Assembly (NCBI RefSeq): GCF_018524365.1
Contig: NZ_JAEKFT010000006.1
Coordinates: 62,001-126,000, forward strand
Length of the DNA stretch: 64,000 nt
DNA from: Denitromonas iodatirespirans
GTDB lineage: Bacteria; Pseudomonadota; Gammaproteobacteria; Burkholderiales; Rhodocyclaceae
Direction of reading: 5' to 3'
Part shown: piece by piece, positions 52,039-60,229 of the stretch
Position numbering within the stretch: position 1 is the stretch's first letter
Layout: each line of letters opens with the position of its first letter
Translations under genes and position numbers: made by a program
The notes under the pieces: generated by a model
What the model was told of the DNA's origin: nothing
What the model saw: only the letters and a program-made list of their open reading frames with translations
The model's database searches: none

Positions 52039-52872
52039 ATGGCGGCAATCCGGTCTCGCGACTCTTTCATGCCACTGCTTCGCTTCCTGCTGGCCCAGGG
52101 CATTGCCTGGGCGCTGGTGTTCGCCGCCCTCAAGCTCGGCGCACCGCTCACCGGCCTCCTGCTGGCCGCCACCCAGGGCGTGCTGGCCGCCCTGGTCAGC
52201 CACCAGCTGCGCGCGGCGCGCTGGTGGCATCTCATTCATCTCGGCTTCACCCCGCTGGTCTGGGCGGCCAGCCAGTTCGGCGTCTCGGCGAGCTGGTATC
52301 TGGCTGCCTTCGTGGTGCTGGCGCTGTTCTACTGGACCAGCTTCCGTACCCAGGTGCCCTTGTTCCTGACCAATGCGCGCACGGCACGCGCCGTGCTCGC
52401 CCTGCTACCGGACACCTCCGCCCGGATCCTCGACGCCGGCGCCGGCACCGGCTCTCTGGTCCGCCCCCTCGCCGCCGCCCGGCCGGATTGCCAGGTGGTC
52501 GGTATCGAAGCGGCGCCCGCCCCGTGGCTGATCGGCCGTCTGCAAGCGGCCGGCCTGCGCAACCTCGACTGGCGTCGCGGCGACTTCTGGGCCGAGGACT
52601 GGTCCGACTACGACGTGATCTACGTCTTCCTCTCCCCAGTGCCGATGGCGCAGGTATGGGCCAAGGCGCAAGCACAGATGAAGGCCGGCAGCCGCCTGAT
52701 CAGCAACAGTTTCGCGGTGCCCGACGCCACCCCCGAGCGCATCGTGCCGGCCGAAGCGGCCGGGGGCCGGACGCTCTATGTGTACGCGCCGACGGCGGCA
52801 CCGAAGAACCGAGATAAGGGGAGAAAAAACCGGTCAGTTCCGCCGGATGCGCACGCGGCCGAGCATCGATAA
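52039..52872 (+). CDS. membrane-anchored class I SAM methyltransferase
   Basis: This 277-aa protein joins about three N-terminal membrane helices (residues 16-100) to a soluble Rossmann methyltransferase domain. Motif I is ILDAGAGTGSLVRPLA (130-145), and an acidic VVGIEAAP strand (about 156-163) contacts the ribose. The methyl acceptor is unknown; a lipid, quinone or envelope substrate is plausible from the anchoring. The start could also be the ATG at 52069 (MPLLRFLLAQ), since neither site has a good Shine-Dalgarno. Its tail is basic (KNRDKGRKNRS). It is followed by an orphan ParA gene after 40 bp. Confidence 0.78.
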   Translation: MAAIRSRDSFMPLLRFLLAQGIAWALVFAALKLGAPLTGLLLAATQGVLAALVSHQLRAARWWHLIHLGFTPLVWAASQFGVSASWYLAAFVVLALFYWTSFRTQVPLFLTNARTARAVLALLPDTSARILDAGAGTGSLVRPLAAARPDCQVVGIEAAPAPWLIGRLQAAGLRNLDWRRGDFWAEDWSDYDVIYVFLSPVPMAQVWAKAQAQMKAGSRLISNSFAVPDATPERIVPAEAAGGRTLYVYAPTAAPKNRDKGRKNRSVPPDAHAAEHR

Positions 52873-52912
52873 TTCGAACATGCGGCCTTTGCCGCGCATC
52901 GGAAACACCGTC

Positions 52913-53617
52913 ATGGCTGACATCATCTGCGTGATCGGGAACAAGGGTGGCACCGGCAAGACCACCCTGTCGCACATGCTCTGCCAGGGGCTCGGCCTCC
53001 TCGGCCAGCGCTCCGCCTGCGTACTTACCGACACCTCCCGCGAACCTCTTGCCCCCAACGGCCGGCGCTATGTCACCGCTGACGCACGTACCCCCGAGAG
53101 CCTCACCAAGGTGGTGGACAAGCTGCGCACCATGGACGGCTGGCTGGGCGTGATCGACGGCGGCGGCAACCGCCCCGAGGTCGACCGGCGTCTGTATGCG
53201 CTGGCCGACATCGTGCTGCTGCCGTTCCGCGAATCGCATGAAGACATCCGGACGGTGATCGCCGACCTGGAGCGCTTTCCGCGCGCCTACGCCCTGCCCT
53301 CGCAGTGGCCCACCAATCCCTGGGCCCGCGAAGCCGCCGACCGCAGCGTGGGCCAGTGGATGAGCGCCTACCGCCACCGCATCCTGCGCCCGGTCAATGG
53401 CCTGTCATCGACCAAACTGCTGCTGCAGCGCGAAGTGCCGGACCAGTTGCCCACGCAATTGTCCAACGCCTGCCGCGCGATAGCGCGGCAGATGCTGGAT
53501 GTGCTGGAAATCGAATACCGGGACACCAAGGACCCGGAAGAAGATGTCATGTCGGAGGACGCCGACATGGAAGCAGCCGGCCACCTGCCGCACTACGCCA
53601 CCGGACTGTCGCGCTGA
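52913..53617 (+). CDS. orphan ParA/MinD-type ATPase
   Basis: This 234-aa protein has the deviant Walker A of the ParA/MinD group, NKGGTGKTT, with signature Lys11 and Lys16, and a GVIDGGGNRPE switch-like segment instead of the usual D-x-DPQ. There is no ParB gene or obvious parS nearby, so it is not a normal partition operon. Members of this family position plasmids, chromosomes or protein clusters. The C-terminal 35 residues are acidic. I chose the ATG at 52913; an upstream frame lies in the methyltransferase. The cargo is unknown. Confidence 0.75.
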   Translation: MADIICVIGNKGGTGKTTLSHMLCQGLGLLGQRSACVLTDTSREPLAPNGRRYVTADARTPESLTKVVDKLRTMDGWLGVIDGGGNRPEVDRRLYALADIVLLPFRESHEDIRTVIADLERFPRAYALPSQWPTNPWAREAADRSVGQWMSAYRHRILRPVNGLSSTKLLLQREVPDQLPTQLSNACRAIARQMLDVLEIEYRDTKDPEEDVMSEDADMEAAGHLPHYATGLSR

Positions 53618-53648
53618 ACCCGGCGCCAGGCCCATCCGGGCCGGGTTC
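53616..53648. terminator. stem between the convergent ParA and response-regulator genes
   Basis: GAACCCGG (53616-53623) pairs with CCGGGTTC (53641-53648) around a GC-rich interior. The stem starts inside the ParA stop codon and has no T-tract. It may act as a shared terminator of two convergent genes, but this is weakly supported. Confidence 0.35.
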
Positions 53649-53675
53649 AGGGCGGAGATCTTCCGGAGCCCCCGC

Positions 53676-54308
53676 TTAGACGCGCGCGCCGTGGCGGGTG
53701 ATGACCAGCACCGCCTGGGCACGGTTGGTGACGTTCAAGGCGCGGAAGATCGCCGACATGTGCACCTTGACCGTCCCTTCCGACAAACCCAGCAGTTCGG
53801 CGATTTCCCGGTTGGTGCGGCCCTGGGCGAGCAACTCCATCACCCGGGTCTGCGCCGTGGTCAAGCCGAAACGGTCCTGGACCGGTGCACCGCTGCGCCG
53901 GCGCGCCACGCCAGCGGCATCTTCCTTGGGCGTATAAACGCCGCCGCCGAGCACGATGCGGATGGCGTCGAGCAATTCCTCGCTCGAGCACGACTTGGGC
54001 ACGAACCCCGACGCCCCGGCCTTCAGCGCCCGCTGGATCGAGGCACCGTCATCGAGCGCCGACACCACGATCGCCGGCAGGTCCGGGAAACGCTTGGCCA
54101 GAATCGCCAGCAGCGAAAAACCGTTCATGTCCGGCAGCATCAGGTCGATAACCGCCAGGTCCCACTCGGAGTCGCGCTCCAGCTCGGCCAAGGCCTCGTC
54201 CGCCGCCTTGAACCCCACGCACTGCACGCCATCCTCCAGGCGCATCAGCGTCTGTGACATGGCTTCACGCACCAGAACGTGATCTTCAACCACCAGAATC
54301 TTCGTCAC
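53676..54308 (-). CDS. NarL/LuxR-type response regulator
   Basis: This 210-aa regulator has an N-terminal receiver (acidic VEDH at 7-10, phosphoacceptor Asp55, conserved Lys near 106) and a C-terminal LuxR-type helix-turn-helix (about 145-200; TREIAELLGLSEGTVKVHMSAI-like, here NREIAELLGLSEGTVKVHM). The start is a GTG at 54308 with GGAGAAGAG upstream; an ATG at 54347 is an alternative. It is divergent from the receptor-binding protein-hybrid kinase genes and is the probable output of that kinase. An inverted repeat lies 37 bp upstream of its start. Confidence 0.88.
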   Translation of the reverse strand: MTKILVVEDHVLVREAMSQTLMRLEDGVQCVGFKAADEALAELERDSEWDLAVIDLMLPDMNGFSLLAILAKRFPDLPAIVVSALDDGASIQRALKAGASGFVPKSCSSEELLDAIRIVLGGGVYTPKEDAAGVARRRSGAPVQDRFGLTTAQTRVMELLAQGRTNREIAELLGLSEGTVKVHMSAIFRALNVTNRAQAVLVITRHGARV

Positions 54309-54611
54309 GAACTCTTCTCCAATCACTCTCTCGAGCGCTTTGCGCATCCCGACGGGATGGCGCGCCGACCATTCCAAAAGGATAGCATGGTGCCACATTG
54401 CCCAGCGTCGCGCCACGGCGCCGCGCCCGGCGGCGGATTGTCGGCATTGTGCCCGATTTCACCCGCGCTTTCGACGCAGGCCGGCGTCCCCGGCACCGGT
54501 CTCACGAATGGCCTATGCGCCTGTCGTCAATACAGCGACAATACCGGCAACCCCTTTTCGTGTCCGGTATCGCGCCCGCCCGACTCAGGCAACCACATAG
54601 CGCCATCTGCC
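54309..54611. promoter_or_regulatory. divergent region between response regulator and receptor genes
   Basis: The 303-bp gap holds CATCCCGACGGGATG (54345-54359), a perfect 7-bp inverted repeat around one base, in the response-regulator leader. There is also a TGTCG/CGACA pair nearer the receptor. Both are candidate regulator sites. I found no convincing sigma70 promoter, and plus-strand open frames through it look like shadow extension of the receptor gene. Confidence 0.4.
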
Positions 54612-56579
54612 ATGCCCAACCGAACCGTCCTGTGGCTCACCGTCCTGTGCCTTGCTGCGGCCACCGCCACCAGCCGCGCAGCGCCCGACGCGGTGTCGAC
54701 CGAGATGAGTTTTCTGGACGACATCCCGGTGGTGCTCTCGGCCGCCCGCCTGATCCAGCCGCTCAAGGATGCCCCCGGCGCCGCCACCGTCATCGACCGG
54801 GCCATGATCCGCGCCTCCGGCGCACGAAACCTGGCCGAACTGCTCGCCTGGGTGCCCGGCTTCCAGCTCGGACACAAGAATGGCGCCACGGCCCTGACCA
54901 CCTATCACGGGCTGTCCGACGATGCGCCGCGGCGCATGCTGGTGCGGGTGGACGGGCGCTCGGCCTATTCGCCCTATTTCATCAGCGGCATCGAATGGGC
55001 CAAGATCAGCGTGGATATCGACGACATCGACCGCATCGAGGTGTTTCGCGGCTCCAACGCGGCGGCCTACGGCAGCAACGCCTTTCTCGGCGTGGTCAAC
55101 ATCATCACCCGGCCGGCGGCCGACACCCCACGTTTTCGCCTGCGCATCACCGAAGGCGAAAACGGCATCCAGGAGCGCGTGCTGTCCACCCGCCAGCAAG
55201 CCGGCAACGTCTCCGCCCGCCTGACCGTCGGCCGACAGGGCGACAACGGGTTGGAGCTGCTGGGCGACACCTATCGCAACCAGCGGGTCGATGCCCGCAT
55301 CGACTGGCAGCTGGCACCCGACCAGGAGCTTGAATTCCACCTGGGCTTCGTCGACAGCCGGGCGCGCACCGGTCTGTCGAACGACGTCACCGACCCCGCG
55401 CGAAGCATCGACAGCTACAGCGGTTTCGGCCAGCTGCGCTGGCGCAAGCAGCTTGGCCTGGGCGATGAGATCAAGGCCACCTATTTTCATCAGGAAGAGC
55501 GCGCCGTCGATGCTTTTTTTGTACCAATCGGTGGAGGCAACGGCGTCCAAGTCGACTACGGAAACCGTGCGTTGCGTGACGATTTGGAATTCGAGCATCT
55601 ACGCCACCCACGCAGCGACCTACGCTTAGCCTGGGGCGCGGGATGGCGCGAGGACAGGGTCAGTTCTGAGCAGATATTCGCCACCGACGAAAACATCGTG
55701 GTTCGCCAAGCGAGGCTCTTTGCCAATACTGAATGGCAGGCCACGCCCGAATGGACGTTCAATGCTGGCGCCATGCTGGAGAAGACCAACGAAACCGGCC
55801 CCCGCCTGTCGCCGCGTCTGGCCGCCAACTTCCATGTCCTGCCGGACACCACGCTGCGCGCCGCCTTCAGTCGTGCCTATCGCAATCTCACACCCTTCGA
55901 GCGATATGCCGACGTCCGATTTACCACCGTGACTGGTGGCGTATTGTTGCGCCAAAGCTTTCAACCCTCGCCTGGACTCAAACCGGAACGCGTGACGACA
56001 CGCGAAGTTGGGGTGCGTCAGGAATGGCGAGGTGGGCGCAGCTCCGTTGACCTTCGCCTGTTCGACGAGCGCGTAGAAGATATGCTCCGCCGAGTAACTG
56101 CTCCCTCAAATGTCACCCCAGCCCCTGCACTCAACAACAACGGGGAGACCCCGCGTTATTTCAACGGCGGCTATGCCCGAATCCGTGGCGCCGAATTGAG
56201 CGGTCTATATCGTCCGACACATGACACCTGGGTCGGTGGGCATTATGCTTCGCTGGATATCAACAGCAACGACGAGTTTGCTGACCGGTCTGCCCCGAAC
56301 GAGCAATTCTCGGTTTTCGCGGCGGCAGAGGTCTCCCCCGGATGGCATATGAGCGTATCGCACCATTTTGTCGGCAGCATGCAGTGGTACACGCAGGACA
56401 AACACCGGCTGAAAGCCTATCGTCGCACCGATCTGCGCCTTGCCCGCCGCATCGCCGCCGGCGGCGTGCGCGGGGAGCTGGCCGTCGGCGTGGAGCGGTT
56501 TACCGACGAGGTCTCCGACTACTTGCCCACCTTGACCCGCCCCACCCAAGCGTACGTGACGCTGCGCGTGGAATACTGA
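54612..56579 (+). CDS. TonB-dependent outer-membrane receptor
   Basis: This 655-aa protein has a signal peptide (about 1-24). A plug domain (about 40-150; GAATVIDRAMIRASGARNLAEL, RVDGRSAYSP, RIEVFRGSNAAAYGSNAFLGVVNI) and a 22-strand barrel that ends in the aromatic VEY terminus follow. The sequence DDIPVVLSAARL before the plug may be a TonB-box region. The ligand is unknown. The start ATG at 54612 lacks a good Shine-Dalgarno. The interior (about 55500-56380) has clearly lower GC and uses TTA/CTA leucine codons unlike its ends. It lies 7 bp before a periplasmic binding protein and in the same operon as a hybrid kinase. Confidence 0.88.
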   Translation: MPNRTVLWLTVLCLAAATATSRAAPDAVSTEMSFLDDIPVVLSAARLIQPLKDAPGAATVIDRAMIRASGARNLAELLAWVPGFQLGHKNGATALTTYHGLSDDAPRRMLVRVDGRSAYSPYFISGIEWAKISVDIDDIDRIEVFRGSNAAAYGSNAFLGVVNIITRPAADTPRFRLRITEGENGIQERVLSTRQQAGNVSARLTVGRQGDNGLELLGDTYRNQRVDARIDWQLAPDQELEFHLGFVDSRARTGLSNDVTDPARSIDSYSGFGQLRWRKQLGLGDEIKATYFHQEERAVDAFFVPIGGGNGVQVDYGNRALRDDLEFEHLRHPRSDLRLAWGAGWREDRVSSEQIFATDENIVVRQARLFANTEWQATPEWTFNAGAMLEKTNETGPRLSPRLAANFHVLPDTTLRAAFSRAYRNLTPFERYADVRFTTVTGGVLLRQSFQPSPGLKPERVTTREVGVRQEWRGGRSSVDLRLFDERVEDMLRRVTAPSNVTPAPALNNNGETPRYFNGGYARIRGAELSGLYRPTHDTWVGGHYASLDINSNDEFADRSAPNEQFSVFAAAEVSPGWHMSVSHHFVGSMQWYTQDKHRLKAYRRTDLRLARRIAAGGVRGELAVGVERFTDEVSDYLPTLTRPTQAYVTLRVEY

Positions 56580-56586
56580 ACCGCTC

Positions 56587-57510
56587 ATGAGGCTGCCAGG
56601 CGCCTGCCTTCTGCGTGCCCTTGCCGTGCTGCTGTGCTGCACGGCGGGTCCGCTGATCGCTGCGCCCACCATCCATCTGGTGCTCAGCGGCGACGCCGAC
56701 GCCTATCAACGCACGGCGCAGACGGTCGCCGACGCGCTGCAGGCCGAGCAACCGCGGATCGCGACCGTGCGCACCGAGGTCGGCGACTTCGATGCCAAAA
56801 CCCTGGCGCCCGACGACATACTGATCGCCATCGGCACCCGTGCGGCCCAGGAACTGTCCCAGCACAACGGCAGCCACCCCCTGATCTGCACGCTGCTCAC
56901 CGAGCAAAGCTATGCCGAGTTGCCGCCCGCCGCCCGTGGCAAGCGCTCCGCGGTGTTCATCGACCAACCCGTCTCCCGCCAACTGGCCCTGATCCGCGCG
57001 GCGCTGCCCGACTGGAACCGGATCGCCATCGTGCACGGGGCGCAGTCGGCCGGCTTCGTCAAGGCGATCCACGCCGCCGCACCGGCCCAGGGCCTGACGG
57101 TGCGTGCCGCCGAAGTCTCGGACGACCAGACGCTCTACAGCGCCTTGCAGGCGGTGCTGTCGCGCCCGGCCATCCTGCTGGCCGTGCCCGACCCCAAGGT
57201 GTTCAACAACTTCACCATCCAGAACGTGCTGCTCACCGCCTACCGCCACCGCGCCCCCGTCGTCGGCTTTTCGCCGGCTTATGTGCGCGCCGGCGCCGTC
57301 ATGGCGGTCTATTCGACCCCCGAACACATGGGCCGGCAAGCCGCCGAACAGGCCATGCTGGCGGTCCGCGGCGCGCCGTTGCCCGAGGCCAGCTACCCGA
57401 CGCAGTTCTCGGTCAGCGTGAACCCCCATGTGGCCCGTTCGCTGTCCATCGAGCTCCCCGACGCCGCCACGCTGGAAGCCAAGCTCCGCCGCGCGGAGGC
57501 TGCCCCATGA
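56587..57510 (+). CDS. periplasmic substrate-binding-like protein
   Basis: This 307-aa protein has a signal sequence (about 1-25) and a two-lobed periplasmic-binding fold resembling ABC-type solute receptors of the COG2984/TrpX type (AIHAAAPAQGLTVRAAEV; FSPAYVRAGAVMAVYSTPEHMGRQAAEQA). No permease or ATPase gene is nearby, so it probably presents a ligand to the kinase rather than to a transporter. It is coupled to the kinase by an ATGA overlap. The ligand is unknown. Confidence 0.78.
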   Translation: MRLPGACLLRALAVLLCCTAGPLIAAPTIHLVLSGDADAYQRTAQTVADALQAEQPRIATVRTEVGDFDAKTLAPDDILIAIGTRAAQELSQHNGSHPLICTLLTEQSYAELPPAARGKRSAVFIDQPVSRQLALIRAALPDWNRIAIVHGAQSAGFVKAIHAAAPAQGLTVRAAEVSDDQTLYSALQAVLSRPAILLAVPDPKVFNNFTIQNVLLTAYRHRAPVVGFSPAYVRAGAVMAVYSTPEHMGRQAAEQAMLAVRGAPLPEASYPTQFSVSVNPHVARSLSIELPDAATLEAKLRRAEAAP

Positions 57511-59438
57511 TGTGGATACACGCCTGGGGCATCCGCGCGCGCGTGCTGCTGGTCGCCGTCATCCCGGCCATCACGCTGGCGGTCTTCATGACCGCCTACT
57601 ACACCCACTCGCGGATCTCCGACCTGGAAGAGGCCTACCGCGACCGGGGTCGGGCCTTCGCGCGGCAGATCGCCGCGGCCACCGAGTACGCGGTCTTTTC
57701 CAACAACCGCGAAGACCTGCGACGCCTGCTCGACGGCGCCCTCTCCGAAGAAGACGTGCGCGGCATCCTGATCGACGACGCCGCCGGCCGCGAATTGGCC
57801 CGCAGCGGCATCATCAGCAGCGAAGTGGCGCTGCGCAGCCGCCAGCAGTCCTTCGACGAGGTGTTTGGCCATACGCTGCGCTTCTACGAACCGATCCTGC
57901 CCACCCGCCTCGATGTCGACCTGCTCGCCTTCGACGACGTCCAGCAAGGCACCAGCACCCGACAGCTGGGCACCGTCATCGTCGACCTCTCCCGCACCCG
58001 GCTCGACGCGCGACGCAACACCTTGCTATGGACGGGGCTGGTGGCGCTGCTGCTGGTGCTGGTCGGCAGCGTGCTGCTGGCCATCCGCATGAGCCAGGGC
58101 GTCAGCCAGCCGATCCGCAATGTCGCCGAGGCGGTCGGGCGCATCGGTGCCGGGCGCCTGCACGAGCGGGTCGCGGTGCGCGGCGGCGGCAGCCTGAAAC
58201 GGCTGGCGATCGGCGTCAACGACATGGCCGAGCGCCTGCAGGGCGCCCATGAGGACATGACCCGGCGCATCGCCGAGGCAACGGCCGAACTGCGTGCCCG
58301 CAAGGAAGAGGCCGAACGCGCCGACATTGCCAAATCGCGCTTTCTCGCCGCGGCCAGCCATGACCTGCGCCAGCCGATGCACGCCCTCGGCCTGTTCATC
58401 GCCGAACTCAGCGGCCAGGATCACCCACCGGCCACCCACCGCCTGGTGCGCCAGATCGCCGCCTCGGCCGAGGCCATGGAAAACCTGCTCGACAGCCTGC
58501 TCGACATCTCCCGCCTCGATGCCGGCGCCCTGCAGCCCAACATCCAGCCCACGCCGCTCCAGCCCATCCTCGACCGCATCGTCAACGACTTCCACATCTG
58601 GGCCGAGGAGCGTCATCTGCGCCTGCGGGTGCGGCCGTGCCAGCACTGGATCGACACCGACCCGCTGCTGTTCGAACGCATCCTGTCGAACCTCGTCAGC
58701 AACGCCATCCGCTACACCGACCACGGCAGCATCCTCATCGCCTGTCGGCCCGAGGGCGAGGGCGACCGGCTGCGTGTCGAAGTGCGCGACAACGGCCGCG
58801 GCATCGAGGCCGACGCGCAGGAGCTGATCTTTCAGGAGTTCGTCCAGCTCGACAATCCCGAGCGCGCCCGCAGCAAGGGGCTCGGCCTCGGGCTGGCCAT
58901 CGTCAGGCGACTCACCCAGCTGCTCGACCATCGCCTCAGCCTGCGCTCGCGGCCCGGGGTCGGCTCGGTGTTCGGCGTCAGCGCCCGCCGCGTGGCGCCC
59001 GAGGCGCCGGCCGTCGTCATCCCCGCCGACCGCCAGCCGGGCAGCCTGCAGGACGTCTCCGTCGCCGTGCTCGACGACGACCCGCTGGCGCTCGACAGCC
59101 TCACCAGCCTGCTGAGCGCCTGGGGTTGCCAGGTCACCGCCGCCGCCATGCCCTCGGCCCTGATCGACGCGCTCACCGGCGGCGCCCGGCCCGACATCCT
59201 GATCACCGACTACCGCCTGCAGGAACACCACACCGGCCTGGAGGTCATCGCCAACCTGCGCGGCGCCTTCGGCTACCAGTTGCGCGCCATCCTGATCAGC
59301 GGCGACACCGCCAGCGAGCCGCTCGAGCGCGCCCGCGCCGCGGGCGTGCCGCTGCTGCACAAGCCGGTCCGCCCCGCCAAGCTGCGCGCCTTGATGCAGC
59401 GCATGCTGACCGCCGAAGAACCGGACGACGAGGCTTGA
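57507..59438 (+). CDS. hybrid sensor histidine kinase with C-terminal receiver
   Basis: This 643-aa kinase has two membrane helices (about 12-32 and 173-194) around a 140-residue periplasmic sensor, then HAMP (195-245) and a coiled coil. The phosphoacceptor is His285 (AASHDLRQPMH), with N-box NLVSN (395-399), DNGRG (428-432) and GLGLGLA (458-464). The C-terminal receiver has the acidic triad DDD (523-525), phosphoacceptor Asp568 and Lys619. No Hpt domain was found in this window. Its start overlaps the binding-protein stop. The periplasmic part probably contacts the binding protein. Confidence 0.9.
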   Translation: MMWIHAWGIRARVLLVAVIPAITLAVFMTAYYTHSRISDLEEAYRDRGRAFARQIAAATEYAVFSNNREDLRRLLDGALSEEDVRGILIDDAAGRELARSGIISSEVALRSRQQSFDEVFGHTLRFYEPILPTRLDVDLLAFDDVQQGTSTRQLGTVIVDLSRTRLDARRNTLLWTGLVALLLVLVGSVLLAIRMSQGVSQPIRNVAEAVGRIGAGRLHERVAVRGGGSLKRLAIGVNDMAERLQGAHEDMTRRIAEATAELRARKEEAERADIAKSRFLAAASHDLRQPMHALGLFIAELSGQDHPPATHRLVRQIAASAEAMENLLDSLLDISRLDAGALQPNIQPTPLQPILDRIVNDFHIWAEERHLRLRVRPCQHWIDTDPLLFERILSNLVSNAIRYTDHGSILIACRPEGEGDRLRVEVRDNGRGIEADAQELIFQEFVQLDNPERARSKGLGLGLAIVRRLTQLLDHRLSLRSRPGVGSVFGVSARRVAPEAPAVVIPADRQPGSLQDVSVAVLDDDPLALDSLTSLLSAWGCQVTAAAMPSALIDALTGGARPDILITDYRLQEHHTGLEVIANLRGAFGYQLRAILISGDTASEPLERARAAGVPLLHKPVRPAKLRALMQRMLTAEEPDDEA

Positions 59439-59536
59439 CGCCCGCGCCGCCGGCGCCGGATGCTGCCATGCACCATGCATTTGGCCGCTGCGTCAGCTAA
59501 GATCCTGAGTCCCAACGTACTGCACGGAGCCCTGCC

Positions 59537-60208
59537 ATGAGCCACGATTCCTCGTCCGACCCCCTCGAATTTGTGCGCAACATGTGGGGCAACATGGGCT
59601 TCTCGCTGCCCGGCATGGTCACCCCGACGCTGGATGTGGACGAACTCGACAAGCGCATCGAGGACATGAAAGCCGTCGAAGGCTGGCTCAAGATGAACCT
59701 CAACATGCTGCAGATGAGCATCCAGGGGCTGGAGATGCAGCGCGCCACGCTCTCGGCCATCAAGGCCATGGGCGAGGCCACCCGCCAGAAAGGGCCGGAG
59801 GCTTCCGAAAGCAGCGGCACCGGCGGCGCCTTCAACAATGCCGCGCTGTGGTCCTGGCTGCAGGCCATGAGCGGTGGCGCGGCCGCCAGCGAACCAGCCG
59901 CTGCCGAGCCGGACGAGGCCGCGGCCGAGGCGCCCGTACCGGAGAACAGCGGCAATCCCTTCGTCGACGCGGCCACGGCCGCCACCAATGCCGCGGCCAG
60001 CGCCGCGATGTGGCCCTGGCAAATGATGTCCGAAAAATCGCCGGAATCCCCGGCCACGCCCGCCGCCGCGCCCGCCAAGAAACCTGCGGCGAAGAAGCCG
60101 GCCACCCGCAGCCGCAGCAAGACAGCGACCGGCACCGCCGCGCCGCGCAAGCGCAGCACCACCGCCAAGAAAGCCCCGGCCGCGCCCTCGACCCGCAAGA
60201 AGGCCTGA
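59537..60208 (+). CDS. phaM: PhaM-family polyhydroxyalkanoate granule protein
   Basis: This 223-aa protein matches PhaM, which links PHB granules to the nucleoid and activates PHA synthase. The N-terminal region (PLEFVRNMWGNMGFSLPG; DVDELDKRIEDMKAVEGWLKMNLNML...) carries the conserved PhaM core. The C-terminal 60 residues are a histone-like Lys/Ala/Pro-rich tail (AKKPAAKKPATRSRSK) that binds DNA. CGGAG lies before the ATG. No phaC or phasin lies next to it here. The assignment is from sequence memory of the core. Confidence 0.85.
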   Translation: MSHDSSSDPLEFVRNMWGNMGFSLPGMVTPTLDVDELDKRIEDMKAVEGWLKMNLNMLQMSIQGLEMQRATLSAIKAMGEATRQKGPEASESSGTGGAFNNAALWSWLQAMSGGAAASEPAAAEPDEAAAEAPVPENSGNPFVDAATAATNAAASAAMWPWQMMSEKSPESPATPAAAPAKKPAAKKPATRSRSKTATGTAAPRKRSTTAKKAPAAPSTRKKA

Positions 60209-60229
60209 GCGTCTGAGGCGGCCGACCGG

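Noticed and set aside
52913-53617. Plasmid-type parAB partition locus
   Set aside because: No ParB gene, centromere-like repeats or replication gene lies nearby.
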